From assembly GCA_035939575.1 (NCBI GenBank), contig DASZFS010000280.1, positions 43,833 through 107,832 on the forward strand: 64,000 bases of DNA, written 5' to 3'. The notes under the pieces were generated by a model. That model made no database searches and was not told the DNA's origin. It was given only the letters and a program-made list of their open reading frames with translations. Below, one piece after another: positions 45,574 to 53,306 of this stretch. The translations under genes and the position numbers were made by a program. The DNA is from DATKHR01 sp035939575 (lineage in GTDB: Bacteria > Acidobacteriota > Vicinamibacteria > Vicinamibacterales > CAVVIG01). Numbering within the stretch: the stretch's first letter is position 1; every line of letters starts with the position of its first letter.

Positions 45574-47052
45574 CTACTCGGCGTCGGCGTGAACGTAAAT
45601 CTGGTGCTCGTCGGGCCCGTATGGCATGTCGGCCCACGTACGGTTCACGAAGCCGATTCCCCACTCTGACGTCTGAAACGGAATCCCGACATTGCACGTC
45701 GGGACATGAGAGAACAAGAACGAGCTGAGCTGCTGGAACTGCATGCCGATAGAGGTCGGATCGTTCCCTTGGCCGTACCAGCGATACGCCCAGTAGACAT
45801 CGGTGTTCGTGTACATGTAGAACTGCGGCTTCCCCGCGGGCAGACCGCCCGAGTGGAAGTCGTTGTGCATCCTGATCACGCCCCCGTCACCGACGTTGAT
45901 GGTGGTGTTCCAGGCGCCGAAGCTGTCCCAGTGGTCGTACCAGACGCCGCCTTCCACGAAGAGCCATGAGTTGATGAAGGAGGCCGAGACGCCACTGAGC
46001 GCTGTCTGGACGTAGACCTTGCCCATCACGGACGATCCGTTGAGGTTCGCGGAGTACGCGTTCAGGTAGGTGTACGAACCTGACGTGTCGCGAATCTCCG
46101 ACTGCGTGAAGCTCATGGTCCCGTTCACGGCGTTGGACGACAGGTTCATCCTCGTGGTGCCGATTGTTTGCACCAGGCACGTCCTGAAGTTCACCGCCAC
46201 GTTGGGGCCGTCGACCTCGGCGTCCGGCAGGCGCGTCCCCTGGAACACCTCGATCGTCTGGCCGACGACGAAGCCGGGCCCTTCAATCCCATTGACGTAC
46301 TGTTCGGACAGCAGGGCCTGACCGCTCCCGAGGTCGGCTTCAATGATCGCGCTGGTCGTGGGCGTGCCCTGTAGCCGGATGAGCTTGCCGATGTAGGGCG
46401 TCCACGAAGAGATCCCGGGCACGGTGATCGTGTTGCCCTGGTTGCTGTCCGGGACGCGCTGTAGCGCGGTGTCGATGGTGCCCGAGGCCAGCACTACGGT
46501 CGCGCACTGAGCGATCAAGTTTATGTTCGTGCCCGCGAGGTTAGGGCCACCCACGTAGGTGAGCGCATCGCCATCCGGCACGTCGTTTACGTAATTGATT
46601 GTGATGAGCGTCGGGTCCGTCGCCGCGGGCTCGCGGGTGTACATGCGGCGGCCGAACTCGGCGTTCGTCTGAAGCGGCGCGCTGGACGATGTCCCGACGG
46701 CTTCGTCGTTGCCCGCGACAGGATCGATCCACCAGTTCGCCTCGGACCACCACGCGGGTGACGTGCCGTATCGAAGCCACTCGTAGCCGGGTCGGTTGAA
46801 CGCCGTTATGCGCACGTAGGAAACCAAAGCCTGCGCCGAAGGCTCTAGCGAGAAGTGCGACTTGAGTGTGTCCACGTACGCGAGATCGCCGTCTTGCAGC
46901 GTCGAGGCGTCGAGAAGAGAAAGTGAAGTGACGTCGGCGACCGTGAGCGCCGCGGTCGTCTGCTGAACGCCTGCGTGGCTGTCGTGATAGGTGCCGGATG
47001 AGCAAGAGACGGTGAGACTGAAGAAGGCGAGAGTGGCTGCGATTTTGTTCAT
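45574..47052 (-). CDS. Fibre-like lipoprotein, 492 aa
   Basis: MNKIAATLAFFSLTVSC is a lipoprotein signal with the lipobox Cys near residue 17. The body is beta-rich and resembles right-handed beta-helix or fibre proteins. The words WWIDPVAGNDEAVG and LTYVGGPNLAG parallel VFAVDSVNGNDLNKG and VAYVGGITAPG in the collagen-like fibre at 59819, so the two share a module. It would be anchored in a host membrane or be carried by the virion. A surface decoy or exclusion factor is possible. Confidence 0.75.
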   Translation of the reverse strand: MNKIAATLAFFSLTVSCSSGTYHDSHAGVQQTTAALTVADVTSLSLLDASTLQDGDLAYVDTLKSHFSLEPSAQALVSYVRITAFNRPGYEWLRYGTSPAWWSEANWWIDPVAGNDEAVGTSSSAPLQTNAEFGRRMYTREPAATDPTLITINYVNDVPDGDALTYVGGPNLAGTNINLIAQCATVVLASGTIDTALQRVPDSNQGNTITVPGISSWTPYIGKLIRLQGTPTTSAIIEADLGSGQALLSEQYVNGIEGPGFVVGQTIEVFQGTRLPDAEVDGPNVAVNFRTCLVQTIGTTRMNLSSNAVNGTMSFTQSEIRDTSGSYTYLNAYSANLNGSSVMGKVYVQTALSGVSASFINSWLFVEGGVWYDHWDSFGAWNTTINVGDGGVIRMHNDFHSGGLPAGKPQFYMYTNTDVYWAYRWYGQGNDPTSIGMQFQQLSSFLFSHVPTCNVGIPFQTSEWGIGFVNRTWADMPYGPDEHQIYVHADAE

Positions 47053-47100
47053 TTTGAAGAGGCTCCGTTTCTATTCAGGATTGGATTTTTCGGCGCTGAG

Positions 47101-47445
47101 TCACGGCCACACCTTGACCATCGCGCCGACCTTCGCATGCGCCTCGCGCTTCAAGTCTTCCGCAGCGGCTTCGAGCTTGGCGATCGGCGCGTAGCACGTG
47201 TCGCAGACGAGTGCGCGCTTGAAGCGGTGGGCTTCACTGAGCTGCACGAAGTTCCAACCGGCGCCGCACCACGGAGTCGGATCGACGTTGATTGGCTGGC
47301 AGCCGTGTATGTACATCGCTATACGCCCAGGCTGCACGTCTGCCGTGTAGACCTTCCCGCACGCCGCGCAGGTGCACGACGGGATCTTGATCGCGACGAG
47401 CAGATAGCCGTTCGAGACCTCTACTTTGATGTCGTCTTTGTTCAT
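47101..47445 (-). CDS. Zinc-binding protein, 114 aa
   Basis: SCTCAACGKVYTADV and LVCDTCYAPIAKLEAAAED give two Cys pairs separated by an insert, a broken zinc ribbon. ATG overlaps the upstream stop region. Unknown. Confidence 0.65.
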   Translation of the reverse strand: MNKDDIKVEVSNGYLLVAIKIPSCTCAACGKVYTADVQPGRIAMYIHGCQPINVDPTPWCGAGWNFVQLSEAHRFKRALVCDTCYAPIAKLEAAAEDLKREAHAKVGAMVKVWP

Positions 47446-47663
47446 CAGCGCTCCTGTGTCCCGTTGATGCCACTGAGCCAGCGCTTGCAGCAGCCTTCGG
47501 CGTTGCTGTAGGCACTACTCCAGCGGTCGCGCAACATCTTCAACTCTTCTTGAGCCTTCTGTGCGTCAGCGGCGTCGTTTCCGCCGGCAAGCTCGACGCG
47601 ATAGAGGATATTGATCGCACGCTGAAGCGCCTGCGCCGTTCTCGATTTGTGCCGGTTTCTCAT
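47445..47663 (-). CDS. Small helical protein, 72 aa
   Basis: Basic, helical (RTAQALQRAINILYRVEL, AQEELKMLRDRWSSAY). ATGA overlaps the upstream stop. No family. Confidence 0.65.
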   Translation of the reverse strand: MRNRHKSRTAQALQRAINILYRVELAGGNDAADAQKAQEELKMLRDRWSSAYSNAEGCCKRWLSGINGTQER

Positions 47664-47857
47664 GACTCGTCGACTTCAATCTTGAACGTGCCGCTCCAAT
47701 TGCCCTCGGCGTCTGTCGTGTCCGGGTACACACGGACGACCTTGAGTCCTCGAATGAGCTGCAGCACGGCGTTGTTCTTCGAGACGAGCACGATTGGCGT
47801 GTCGGCGTCTGCGAGTGCGGACTGTTGGCGCATCTGTCCGACGGTTCCTGGTTTCAT
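47660..47857 (-). CDS. Small protein, 65 aa
   Basis: ATG at 47857 overlaps the upstream stop. Short helix, then beta strands (TPIVLVSKNNAVLQLI, GLKVVRVYPDT, GTFKIEVDES). Unknown. Confidence 0.6.
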   Translation of the reverse strand: MKPGTVGQMRQQSALADADTPIVLVSKNNAVLQLIRGLKVVRVYPDTTDAEGNWSGTFKIEVDES

Positions 47858-48060
47858 GGCAGCGTCTCCTTTGGCCACTTCATGACTCCATCCCACGGCG
47901 CCGGCCTAACTCCCGTGCACTTGAGTTCGTGCTTGAGGCGCAGCGCTTCGATCGCGCGAAAAAGAGACGCGCGTGTACGAAGGTTGCCACGCTTGCGGGA
48001 GATGCCCGCACCACACTTGCGGCAGTACAGGACGCCGGGCGCGAAGTCGACGGGGATCAC
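47854..48060 (-). CDS. Small Cys-containing protein, 68 aa
   Basis: YCRKCGAGISRKRG with a single later Cys (ELKCTGV); GTG start. Basic helix in the middle. Possible nucleic-acid binder. Confidence 0.6.
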   Translation of the reverse strand: MIPVDFAPGVLYCRKCGAGISRKRGNLRTRASLFRAIEALRLKHELKCTGVRPAPWDGVMKWPKETLP

Positions 48061-48167
48061 GGCGTCTCCTTCGGGAGCGGCGTGCGTCCGGTGATCTCCA
48101 CGAGCGTGAGCCCTGTGGCGGGGCTGGGCATCAGGGCGTAGAGCAGGGCGCGGTCACGACCGTTCAT
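48057..48167 (-). CDS. Very small protein, 36 aa
   Basis: ATG at 48167 overlaps the upstream TGA, and its own TGA overlaps the next GTG. Reads MNGRDRALLYALMPSPAT then GLTLVEITGRTPLP, resembling a truncated helix-turn-helix. Tight coupling on both sides is the evidence. Confidence 0.5.
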   Translation of the reverse strand: MNGRDRALLYALMPSPATGLTLVEITGRTPLPKETP

Positions 48168-48418
48168 GGCTTCTCCAAAGGCTTCCGCACGATGTCGCAG
48201 TGTCGGCTCCACCCGACATGCCCGCACGTGAGACACCGGTACTCGTGGAAGGTACGCAGACCGCGAACGCCGGTATTGCCGCCGTTGTACGGCTTCGTGC
48301 GCCCCGTGCGGACGAGCTGCGTTGTCTCGGGCCGACTACGCGTATAGTCGCTGCCGACCTTGCACTTCGCGCAGCGGACCGTGAACGGCCAACCGGTACC
48401 TGCATTCGAACCGGGCAT
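48164..48418 (-). CDS. Zinc-ribbon protein, 84 aa
   Basis: RCAKCKVGSDY and YRCLTCGHVGW, about 50 residues apart, form a zinc ribbon as in small transcription-factor-like proteins. ATG shares bases with the upstream stop. Confidence 0.65.
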   Translation of the reverse strand: MPGSNAGTGWPFTVRCAKCKVGSDYTRSRPETTQLVRTGRTKPYNGGNTGVRGLRTFHEYRCLTCGHVGWSRHCDIVRKPLEKP

Positions 48419-48699
48419 CAGCCGAATCCCCCGAACAGTCCCGCAAGCGGGTTGTGGGACGATAATGTATCTTCCAAGAACGCGCGCCCGAGCATGGCCG
48501 CGATGAGCTGCTCGGGTGTAAGCGCATCTGTGCCCTTTTCGACCTCAATCGCTAAGAGCTTGTCCACGGATGCGGCGACGAGGTGTCTACGCAGGTTCTT
48601 CACCCAATCGTTGTAGGCGAATACTTCCTTCGTCGGCGCATTCATGATTGGCTTCGCAGGCGCCGGACCTGGATGCGGGAATTGTTCTGCTAGCGTCAT
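48418..48699 (-). CDS. Unknown protein, 93 aa
   Basis: Acid/hydrophobic helices (LRRHLVAASVDKLLAIEV, PEQLIAAMLGRAFLEDTL) and a Gly/Phe end. ATG at 48699 overlaps the upstream stop. Confidence 0.65.
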   Translation of the reverse strand: MTLAEQFPHPGPAPAKPIMNAPTKEVFAYNDWVKNLRRHLVAASVDKLLAIEVEKGTDALTPEQLIAAMLGRAFLEDTLSSHNPLAGLFGGFG

Positions 48700-48989
48700 G
48701 ATGTCTCCTTCAGTGCCGTGCGCCCTGCGGCCGTCAGCCGCCACACGACAGGCGCATCCTTCCGCTGCTTGCCCGGCGTTGGCGTGTACGGCGGTGAGTA
48801 CCATTCGACGAGACCGAGCTTCTTGAGCTTCGCGAGCACAGCGAGCATCGGACGCACGAGCCCTGTGCCGGGCGCCATGCCTTTATGGAGCGCGACGTGA
48901 TCAGGCCAGACTAGATTCGAGAGATACGCGGGGCCGGCCTCGCGCAGTCCAACGGCGATGAGCGTGCGGCGCTGGACGTCGGTCAGCAC
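48696..48989 (-). CDS. Winged-helix DNA-binding-like protein, 97 aa
   Basis: LTDVQRRTLIAVGLREAG, then LAVLAKLKKLGLVEWYSPPY and DAPVVWRLTAAGRTAL form a helix-helix-wing layout with the typical L-T-x-x-G-R end. Probably a small transcription regulator. GTG at 48989. Confidence 0.7.
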   Translation of the reverse strand: MLTDVQRRTLIAVGLREAGPAYLSNLVWPDHVALHKGMAPGTGLVRPMLAVLAKLKKLGLVEWYSPPYTPTPGKQRKDAPVVWRLTAAGRTALKETS

Positions 48990-49135
48990 AGCTTCTCCAG
49001 GCGTTCGATGACGCGCTCGCGCCGGGCGGTTTCGCCAAACGTCAACTCGGCTGTCAACGTCGAGCGGATGATCTGTACGGCTGCGCGGATCAACACTGGG
49101 CTTATGCGCGGGGTCGGTTTGCGTCGCGCGCTCAT
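48983..49135 (-). CDS. Small basic protein, 50 aa
   Basis: MSARRKPTPRISPVLIRAAV and an Arg/Glu-rich helix (GETARRERVIERLEKLC). Start overlaps the upstream TGA. Unknown. Confidence 0.55.
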   Translation of the reverse strand: MSARRKPTPRISPVLIRAAVQIIRSTLTAELTFGETARRERVIERLEKLC

Positions 49136-49449
49136 GTCGCCGCCACCACGATCCCCACAAGCACCACACACGACCCGACAATCTCGCGCATCGACGGGCG
49201 CTCGTGGAAGATCGCTACGGCCGCGCACGAGTGCCCGAGCTGCATCAGTGCCGGCCACAGCCACGCGACCGTGAAGACCTGCATGCCGCGGTAGATAAAG
49301 AGCGCCTCGATGCCGCCCGTGGCAAAGAGCGCCGTGCTTAGCACGACGCCGAGGCCGACCGGGAAACGCCCGCGGGCGGCGAGCGCCGCGAACATGTCGC
49401 CGAGAAAGCACCCGACGATCGAGAGCGCGAAGATGAGACGGGCGATCAC
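49132..49449 (-). CDS. Small four-span membrane protein, SMR/EamA-like, 105 aa
   Basis: Four hydrophobic segments (IARLIFALSIVGCFLG, VGLGVVLSTALFATG, VAWLWPALMQLGHSCAA, IVGSCVVLVGIVVAAT). The HERPSMREIVGSCVVLVG end resembles small multidrug-resistance/EamA transporters, and the length fits. GTG at 49449 overlaps the upstream stop. Transport is unproven. Confidence 0.62.
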   Translation of the reverse strand: MIARLIFALSIVGCFLGDMFAALAARGRFPVGLGVVLSTALFATGGIEALFIYRGMQVFTVAWLWPALMQLGHSCAAVAIFHERPSMREIVGSCVVLVGIVVAAT

Positions 49450-49694
49450 GACGGCCCCCGGCATCCGCACCTGGCGTCTTCTCCGGGCACGAGGTCATTG
49501 CCATGCGGGCACTTCTCACATGCAGATTTTTTAAGCTTGAACTCGAACGCTTCGAGCGCCGCTTCTATGATCTGAGTGCTCGGTATCTCGATTCCGGTCA
49601 TGGCGAAGAATCGCTTATGTAACCCCTGGAGACGCTGCTGTGCTTTCTCCGTGAGCCTAGCCACACCGTGCTGCACACTTCTGCTTTTGCTCAT
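49446..49694 (-). CDS. Small protein with C-terminal Cys cluster, 82 aa
   Basis: Helical body (LTEKAQQRLQGLHKRFF, IIEAALEAFEFKLK) and CEKCPHGND ... C-G-C at the end. The IPSTQIIEAALEAF segment recalls a ribbon-helix-helix second helix. Function unknown. Confidence 0.6.
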   Translation of the reverse strand: MSKSRSVQHGVARLTEKAQQRLQGLHKRFFAMTGIEIPSTQIIEAALEAFEFKLKKSACEKCPHGNDLVPGEDARCGCRGPS

Positions 49695-49939
49695 CGCTCG
49701 TCCTCGTTGACCAGCTCGATCTCGAACCGGTGCAGGATGCGCTTCCACCGCAGTTGCGGGATGACCTTACGTGCGTCGTCCAGCACGTCCTCGATGCACG
49801 CGCGCATGTCGTCTGAGTCAGCGCCGCTTCGAAGCAGGATCGAGCACTCAGCCAAGACCTTGAGCGCGCCGAGGTACTGCGTGCGCATCGTGCGGAGCAC
49901 AGTGATCTCGTCGTCGACGTCAGGGTTGATTGCAGTCAC
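49691..49939 (-). CDS. Acidic helical protein, 82 aa
   Basis: GTG at 49939 overlaps the upstream TGA. DDEITVLRTMRTQYLGALKV and MRACIEDVLDDARKV suggest two long helices. No family. Confidence 0.62.
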   Translation of the reverse strand: MTAINPDVDDEITVLRTMRTQYLGALKVLAECSILLRSGADSDDMRACIEDVLDDARKVIPQLRWKRILHRFEIELVNEDER

Positions 49940-50400
49940 GACGCATCCTCGATCTTCGTGCGCTCGTCGAAGTCGTGATCGGTGACGCCGTCGACGCGCT
50001 CGTCGACCCAGTCGAGGCCCTTGAACTTCTCTCGCGCCTCTTCTTCGGTGGCGGCCTCGACGGTCACGTGCGTGGTGTATGTAACCTTGAAGGTGGCGAT
50101 CCAGGTCTTCGTGTCGATACGCTGCCTGCGTGTGGCGCGCTCGGCGTTCTCGCGGCGGAAGCAGAAGTTGTCGCGGACGCAGTCTTTTCGCGTCTTGCAC
50201 GAGCCACACGCCTTGAGCGGCAGCGACGCGACGAAGGCGATCTCGCCGAGATACGTCGTGGTATTGCCGCAGCGGTCGCAGGGCTTGCTGTCGGGACGAT
50301 CCACGAGCTTGTCCCACAGCTTGTCTGGGCAGCACGCGCGACAGCAGCGCTTCAGCTCGGGCGTTCCGGGGTTCGCGTCAGTCAGCTTCTTACTCGACAT
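49936..50400 (-). CDS. Zinc-binding protein, 154 aa
   Basis: AGGAGG precedes ATG 50400. Cysteines in RCCRACCPDK, CDRCGNTTTY and ACGSCKTRKDCV; a C-terminal alpha/beta part (TATFKV-like strand and VEAATEEEAREKFKGL, typical of small DpnD/PcfM-like folds). Confidence 0.65.
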   Translation of the reverse strand: MSSKKLTDANPGTPELKRCCRACCPDKLWDKLVDRPDSKPCDRCGNTTTYLGEIAFVASLPLKACGSCKTRKDCVRDNFCFRRENAERATRRQRIDTKTWIATFKVTYTTHVTVEAATEEEAREKFKGLDWVDERVDGVTDHDFDERTKIEDAS

Positions 50401-50415
50401 TGTCATCCTCCTGTT

Positions 50416-50820
50416 TCACGCCCACTTCAGACAGCGCTTGCATGTGACTTTGGCTCGGTCACTCGTGAGCTGCTGACCAGACCACCCGTGCCCACAAGCC
50501 GTATTGCCGTTCTTCTCTAGATGGACCGAAGGCACCCACCGCTTGCGGCTATGCTCCTCAGCAACTTCGATCGTCACACCTGGCGACGCCATCTCGTGCT
50601 TGGCTGAGCCGCAGTTTGTACACGACCGCATTTGGTTTTGTGACCCGGCAGGAAAGCTCCCCAGGCCGGCGCACGCCGTGCAGCGCACGAACCGCACACG
50701 TCGGATGACGAGCCGTACGCCAGGGGCTGCGTGCTCGCTCGACGCCAGCCCACAAGCTCGGCACGACCCGTCGGTGCACTCGGGGCAGGCTTCGTACCGC
50801 GCGATGACGGCGTCGCTCAC
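50416..50820 (-). CDS. Zinc-binding protein, 134 aa
   Basis: CPECTDGSCRACG, VRCTACAGLG, RSCTNCGSAKH and CKRCLKWA: four Cys pairs forming a DnaJ-like or multi-ribbon domain. GTG start overlapping the recombinase gene's neighbour. Unknown. Confidence 0.65.
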   Translation of the reverse strand: MSDAVIARYEACPECTDGSCRACGLASSEHAAPGVRLVIRRVRFVRCTACAGLGSFPAGSQNQMRSCTNCGSAKHEMASPGVTIEVAEEHSRKRWVPSVHLEKNGNTACGHGWSGQQLTSDRAKVTCKRCLKWA

Positions 50821-51431
50821 AGGCCGGCCTTCTCGATCCCGGCGCGGAGATCGGGCATGTGGACGTGCGTGTACCAGCCGGCGGTCGTAGCGAGCGAGCT
50901 GTGCCGCAAGAACTTCTGGACCTTGGTCAGATCACCAGTCGCGCGCAGTAGCAAGAAGCCAGCGGCGTGGCGCGTGGCGTGAACGCCGACCTTGCGCGAG
51001 ATACCTGCGGCCACAAGCGACTGACGGAACAGCCGCCACAGCGTGGCCACGTGCATGAACTCGCCGTCTTCGGTCGGGATGAGCGGAGCGGTTGCAGCCT
51101 TGCCCTCCGTCCACACCTTGAGCGCCCTGAACGTCTCAGCGCTGACGGGCACGGTTGCTGAGCCGCCGCCCTTCGTCTCGGGGAAGTACACCTCGGGGCC
51201 GCCGAGCCCTTCACGCACGTCGCCGTTGTGGAGCGCCGCCAGCTCGAAGCGGCGACCGGCCGTGCCCAGCGCAGCGACACCAAGGGCACCGGCGCGCTCA
51301 CCTGCGACGCACGTGGCGAGGCTCCAGGCGCGATAGCGCTCGATCTCTTCGACGACGAACAGGTGCTCGTGGTTCTTCTCCTGTTTGGGGCGGTCCTTCG
51401 GACGCGCGCCGCTCTTGGCTTGCTTGGCCAT
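50817..51431 (-). CDS. Minimal tyrosine recombinase (integrase-like), 204 aa
   Basis: Catalytic residues in order: first Arg in AGRRFELAALHNGDV, Lys in PETKGGG, H-x-x-R in GVHATRHAAGF, second His in KFLRHSSLATT, Tyr in GWYTHVHM. The preferred ATG (51431) overlaps the upstream stop, so the protein lacks the N-terminal core-binding domain normal in integrases. It may resolve dimers, integrate, or act with another DNA-binding protein. No attachment site was identified. Confidence 0.82.
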   Translation of the reverse strand: MAKQAKSGARPKDRPKQEKNHEHLFVVEEIERYRAWSLATCVAGERAGALGVAALGTAGRRFELAALHNGDVREGLGGPEVYFPETKGGGSATVPVSAETFRALKVWTEGKAATAPLIPTEDGEFMHVATLWRLFRQSLVAAGISRKVGVHATRHAAGFLLLRATGDLTKVQKFLRHSSLATTAGWYTHVHMPDLRAGIEKAGL

Positions 51432-51661
51432 CAGACGATCTCGAAATGCTTGCGCAGAAGCGCGTCGACGACAGCACTTACCGTAGCGTCGCCAAGTCGA
51501 ACGCCGGGCACACAGCGCAAATCGCCCTGACAGCGCGCGAGCGCGTGCAGCACGTTCTCGCTGAGCTTCAGCGTAATCGGGCGCTTCACGCGTGCTCGGT
51601 ATCCCGCTACAGCCTGTGCCAGCAGCGCGGCCCCCTTGACCGTCTTCCGTTTCGCTGCCAT
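51431..51661 (-). CDS. Ribbon-helix-helix-like protein, 76 aa
   Basis: KRPITLKLSENVLHALARC followed by VSAVVDALLRKHFE fits strand-helix-helix DNA-binding proteins. Basic N terminus. It lies between the recombinase and the divergent promoter region and is a plausible repressor of it. Confidence 0.6.
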   Translation of the reverse strand: MAAKRKTVKGAALLAQAVAGYRARVKRPITLKLSENVLHALARCQGDLRCVPGVRLGDATVSAVVDALLRKHFEIV

Positions 51662-51732
51662 CGTGCCGGCGAGCATGCAACACTCCACAACGGAGTGTCA
51701 ACACAAAACATAGCTATAGCTATACTGCGCAA
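51662..51732. promoter_or_regulatory. Divergent promoter/operator region
   Basis: Rightward: a strong -10 TATACT at 51721-51726, six bases before the GTG at 51733 (leaderless), inside the repetitive TAGCTATAGCTATA; its -35 is weak. Leftward: TTGACA (51701-51696) with CATGCT 18 bases later. Between them ACACTCC-ACAAC-GGAGTGT (51680-51698) is a 7-bp inverted repeat overlapping the leftward -35, a likely operator. Confidence 0.6.
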
Positions 51733-52086
51733 GTGTTCAGGATGGCGGCCGAGCGCGCCGCGGGGCTAGAATCCGAGGCCGCGATGACCAAGACTTTCTT
51801 CGTGGCCTGCGGCTTCGAAATCGAGGGCAGTACGATCACGTTCGGTACGCCGTCCGTGGCACACCGAAGTCTGGTGTCGCAGCTCCGACCTGGCAACGGC
51901 GTACACATCGTGACGGCGCTCGAAAGCCCGACAGGGCACGCCACCGACAACGGCAATTTCGACGTCCACTTCAACAGCAAAACACGCGAGCTGGACTGGT
52001 GCATGCGTAGCGCCAATTGGCAAGCGCACGTCATCGTGCAAGAGCCGCTCACAACGGCGCTGCTCGCGGAGCTGCGCAACCTATGA
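51733..52086 (+). CDS. Unknown protein, 117 aa
   Basis: Starts: the leaderless GTG at 51733, or ATG at 51742 or 51784. The natural-looking core begins MTKTFFVACGFEIEG and is beta-rich (SQLRPGNGVHIVTALES, NGNFDVHFNSKTREL). First gene of the rightward operon; no family recognised. Confidence 0.62.
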   Translation: MFRMAAERAAGLESEAAMTKTFFVACGFEIEGSTITFGTPSVAHRSLVSQLRPGNGVHIVTALESPTGHATDNGNFDVHFNSKTRELDWCMRSANWQAHVIVQEPLTTALLAELRNL

Positions 52087-52526
52087 CCCGCGCCGCCCGC
52101 TACGACGGCCGCTCCGTGCGCGCCTCCGTCATCCCCGGCATTCGCCTCGAAGCCGACACCGCACAGGCCCTCGTCGACAAGGCGTGCCAGCTCGCGCCCG
52201 TCGAGCCCAAAAAGGCTAACGCCGCGTGCGGCGACGTCGGGGCGACCGTGCGGCACCTCATCCAGAAGGGTCTCGGGCTACGGCACGTCGCCACGCGCGT
52301 CTCCTACTGCGGGATCGCCGGCCTGCATCTCGACACGACTACGTGCAGAACGCTTGAAGCCTTCGCGGGCGAGAACGGCTTCACGAAGGCCGGCGCCGTG
52401 CGCCACCTCATCCGCCGCGGGCTCGGCATGAGTGACGAGCAGTCGCGCGAGCGCGAGGCGTACTTCCAAGAGCTGGCGGCGAAGCACGAGAGCGTGCGCC
52501 TCGACGGCGCGGCGAGGTTCCGGTGA
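52083..52526 (+). CDS. Tandem ribbon-helix-helix-like protein, 147 aa
   Basis: Two related units: IPGIRLEADTAQALVDKA ... ATVRHLIQKGLGL and IAGLHLDTTTCRTLEAFA ... GAVRHLIRRGLGM. Each is strand-helix-turn-helix, ending in R-H-L-I-x-x-G-L-G. A single chain with two halves could bind an operator as a pseudo-dimer. It faces the divergent region at 51662-51732, so it may control it. Confidence 0.7.
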   Translation: MTRAARYDGRSVRASVIPGIRLEADTAQALVDKACQLAPVEPKKANAACGDVGATVRHLIQKGLGLRHVATRVSYCGIAGLHLDTTTCRTLEAFAGENGFTKAGAVRHLIRRGLGMSDEQSREREAYFQELAAKHESVRLDGAARFR

Positions 52527-52795
52527 GCACCGTCTACCGCCACCGCACTGACGGCACGCTTCGAACGTGCGAGCGCTTCGACGTCGGCGTGCAGCCGTGG
52601 CCAGCAGGTGTACGCGAGACGACGCGCGAGCATCCACGCGCGCGTCACGAGCTAGTCGTCAAGGGGCACCCGCTCGGAGGCATCTTTATCGAAGACGGTG
52701 AGTGGATCGTTCGTGCGTCGAGCCGGGAGTTCGTCGATGTCGTGTACGGCGACGAGAGCTTCCAACACTGGTACGAGCCAGCAGAGGCGCCGTGA
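52523..52795 (+). CDS. Unknown protein, 90 aa
   Basis: GTG start coupled to the previous stop. Polar with a beta-like second half (GGIFIEDGEWIVRASS, FVDVVYGDESFQHWY). Not recognised. Confidence 0.65.
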   Translation: MSTVYRHRTDGTLRTCERFDVGVQPWPAGVRETTREHPRARHELVVKGHPLGGIFIEDGEWIVRASSREFVDVVYGDESFQHWYEPAEAP

Positions 52796-53028
52796 AGCCC
52801 GGCGACCTCGTGACTGTCGTGGACCGCCTTACCGGCATCGCCTCGCCGGGAGTCGTCGATCAGCTCAACCCGCTCGGCTTCAAGGTCACACCGGCCTTCA
52901 TGATGTCGCTCGACCGCTGGTACGACTTCGCGGCCGAAGGCGTGCTCTGGGTGCCCGGACATCACGATGCCAAGTCGCCAACGGTGAACGCGCTGCGTGT
53001 CGCGCACGCGCTTAGCGGACTACGATGA
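52792..53028 (+). CDS. E-G-x-x-W family protein, 78 aa
   Basis: Begins VKPGDLVTVVDRLTGIA, an SH3-like start, and ends with AAEGVLWVPGHHDAKSPTVN and A-L-R-V-A-H-A-L. GTG overlapping the previous TGA. One of five clustered family members. Unknown function. Confidence 0.72.
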   Translation: MKPGDLVTVVDRLTGIASPGVVDQLNPLGFKVTPAFMMSLDRWYDFAAEGVLWVPGHHDAKSPTVNALRVAHALSGLR

Positions 53029-53306
53029 TGCCTCTAGGATCAACGCCGCGATTGATCACCGTGCTGTCGCGAGTCAACGGTGAGCTGATCTCGGAGCACG
53101 GGATAGTGTACGCACACGACGGTTATGGCGACGGGTATCGTTGGAGTCCTGCGGACGGTACGATGCCGAACACCGCTTTCGTAGTGCGCTATGAAGATGA
53201 AGGCATCACGTGGATTCGTGACCACCACACATCTGATTCAGCAGCGGTGCGTGCGCTGCGTGTCGCACACGCGCTCGGTGCGACGTACGCAGAATGGGAT
53301 CGCTAA
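53025..53306 (+). CDS. E-G-x-x-W family protein, 93 aa
   Basis: N-terminal beta part (PRLITVLSRVNGELISEH), then YEDEGITWIRDHHTSDSAAV and R-A-L-R-V-A-H-A-L. The R-G-H of the motif is R-D-H here. ATGATG start coupled to the previous stop. Confidence 0.72.
   Translation: MMPLGSTPRLITVLSRVNGELISEHGIVYAHDGYGDGYRWSPADGTMPNTAFVVRYEDEGITWIRDHHTSDSAAVRALRVAHALGATYAEWDR

Noticed and set aside
51697..51732. Replication origin at the AT-rich TAGCTATAGCTATA tract
   Set aside because: The tract is short, has no iterons or DnaA-type boxes that I can see, and is explained by a promoter.
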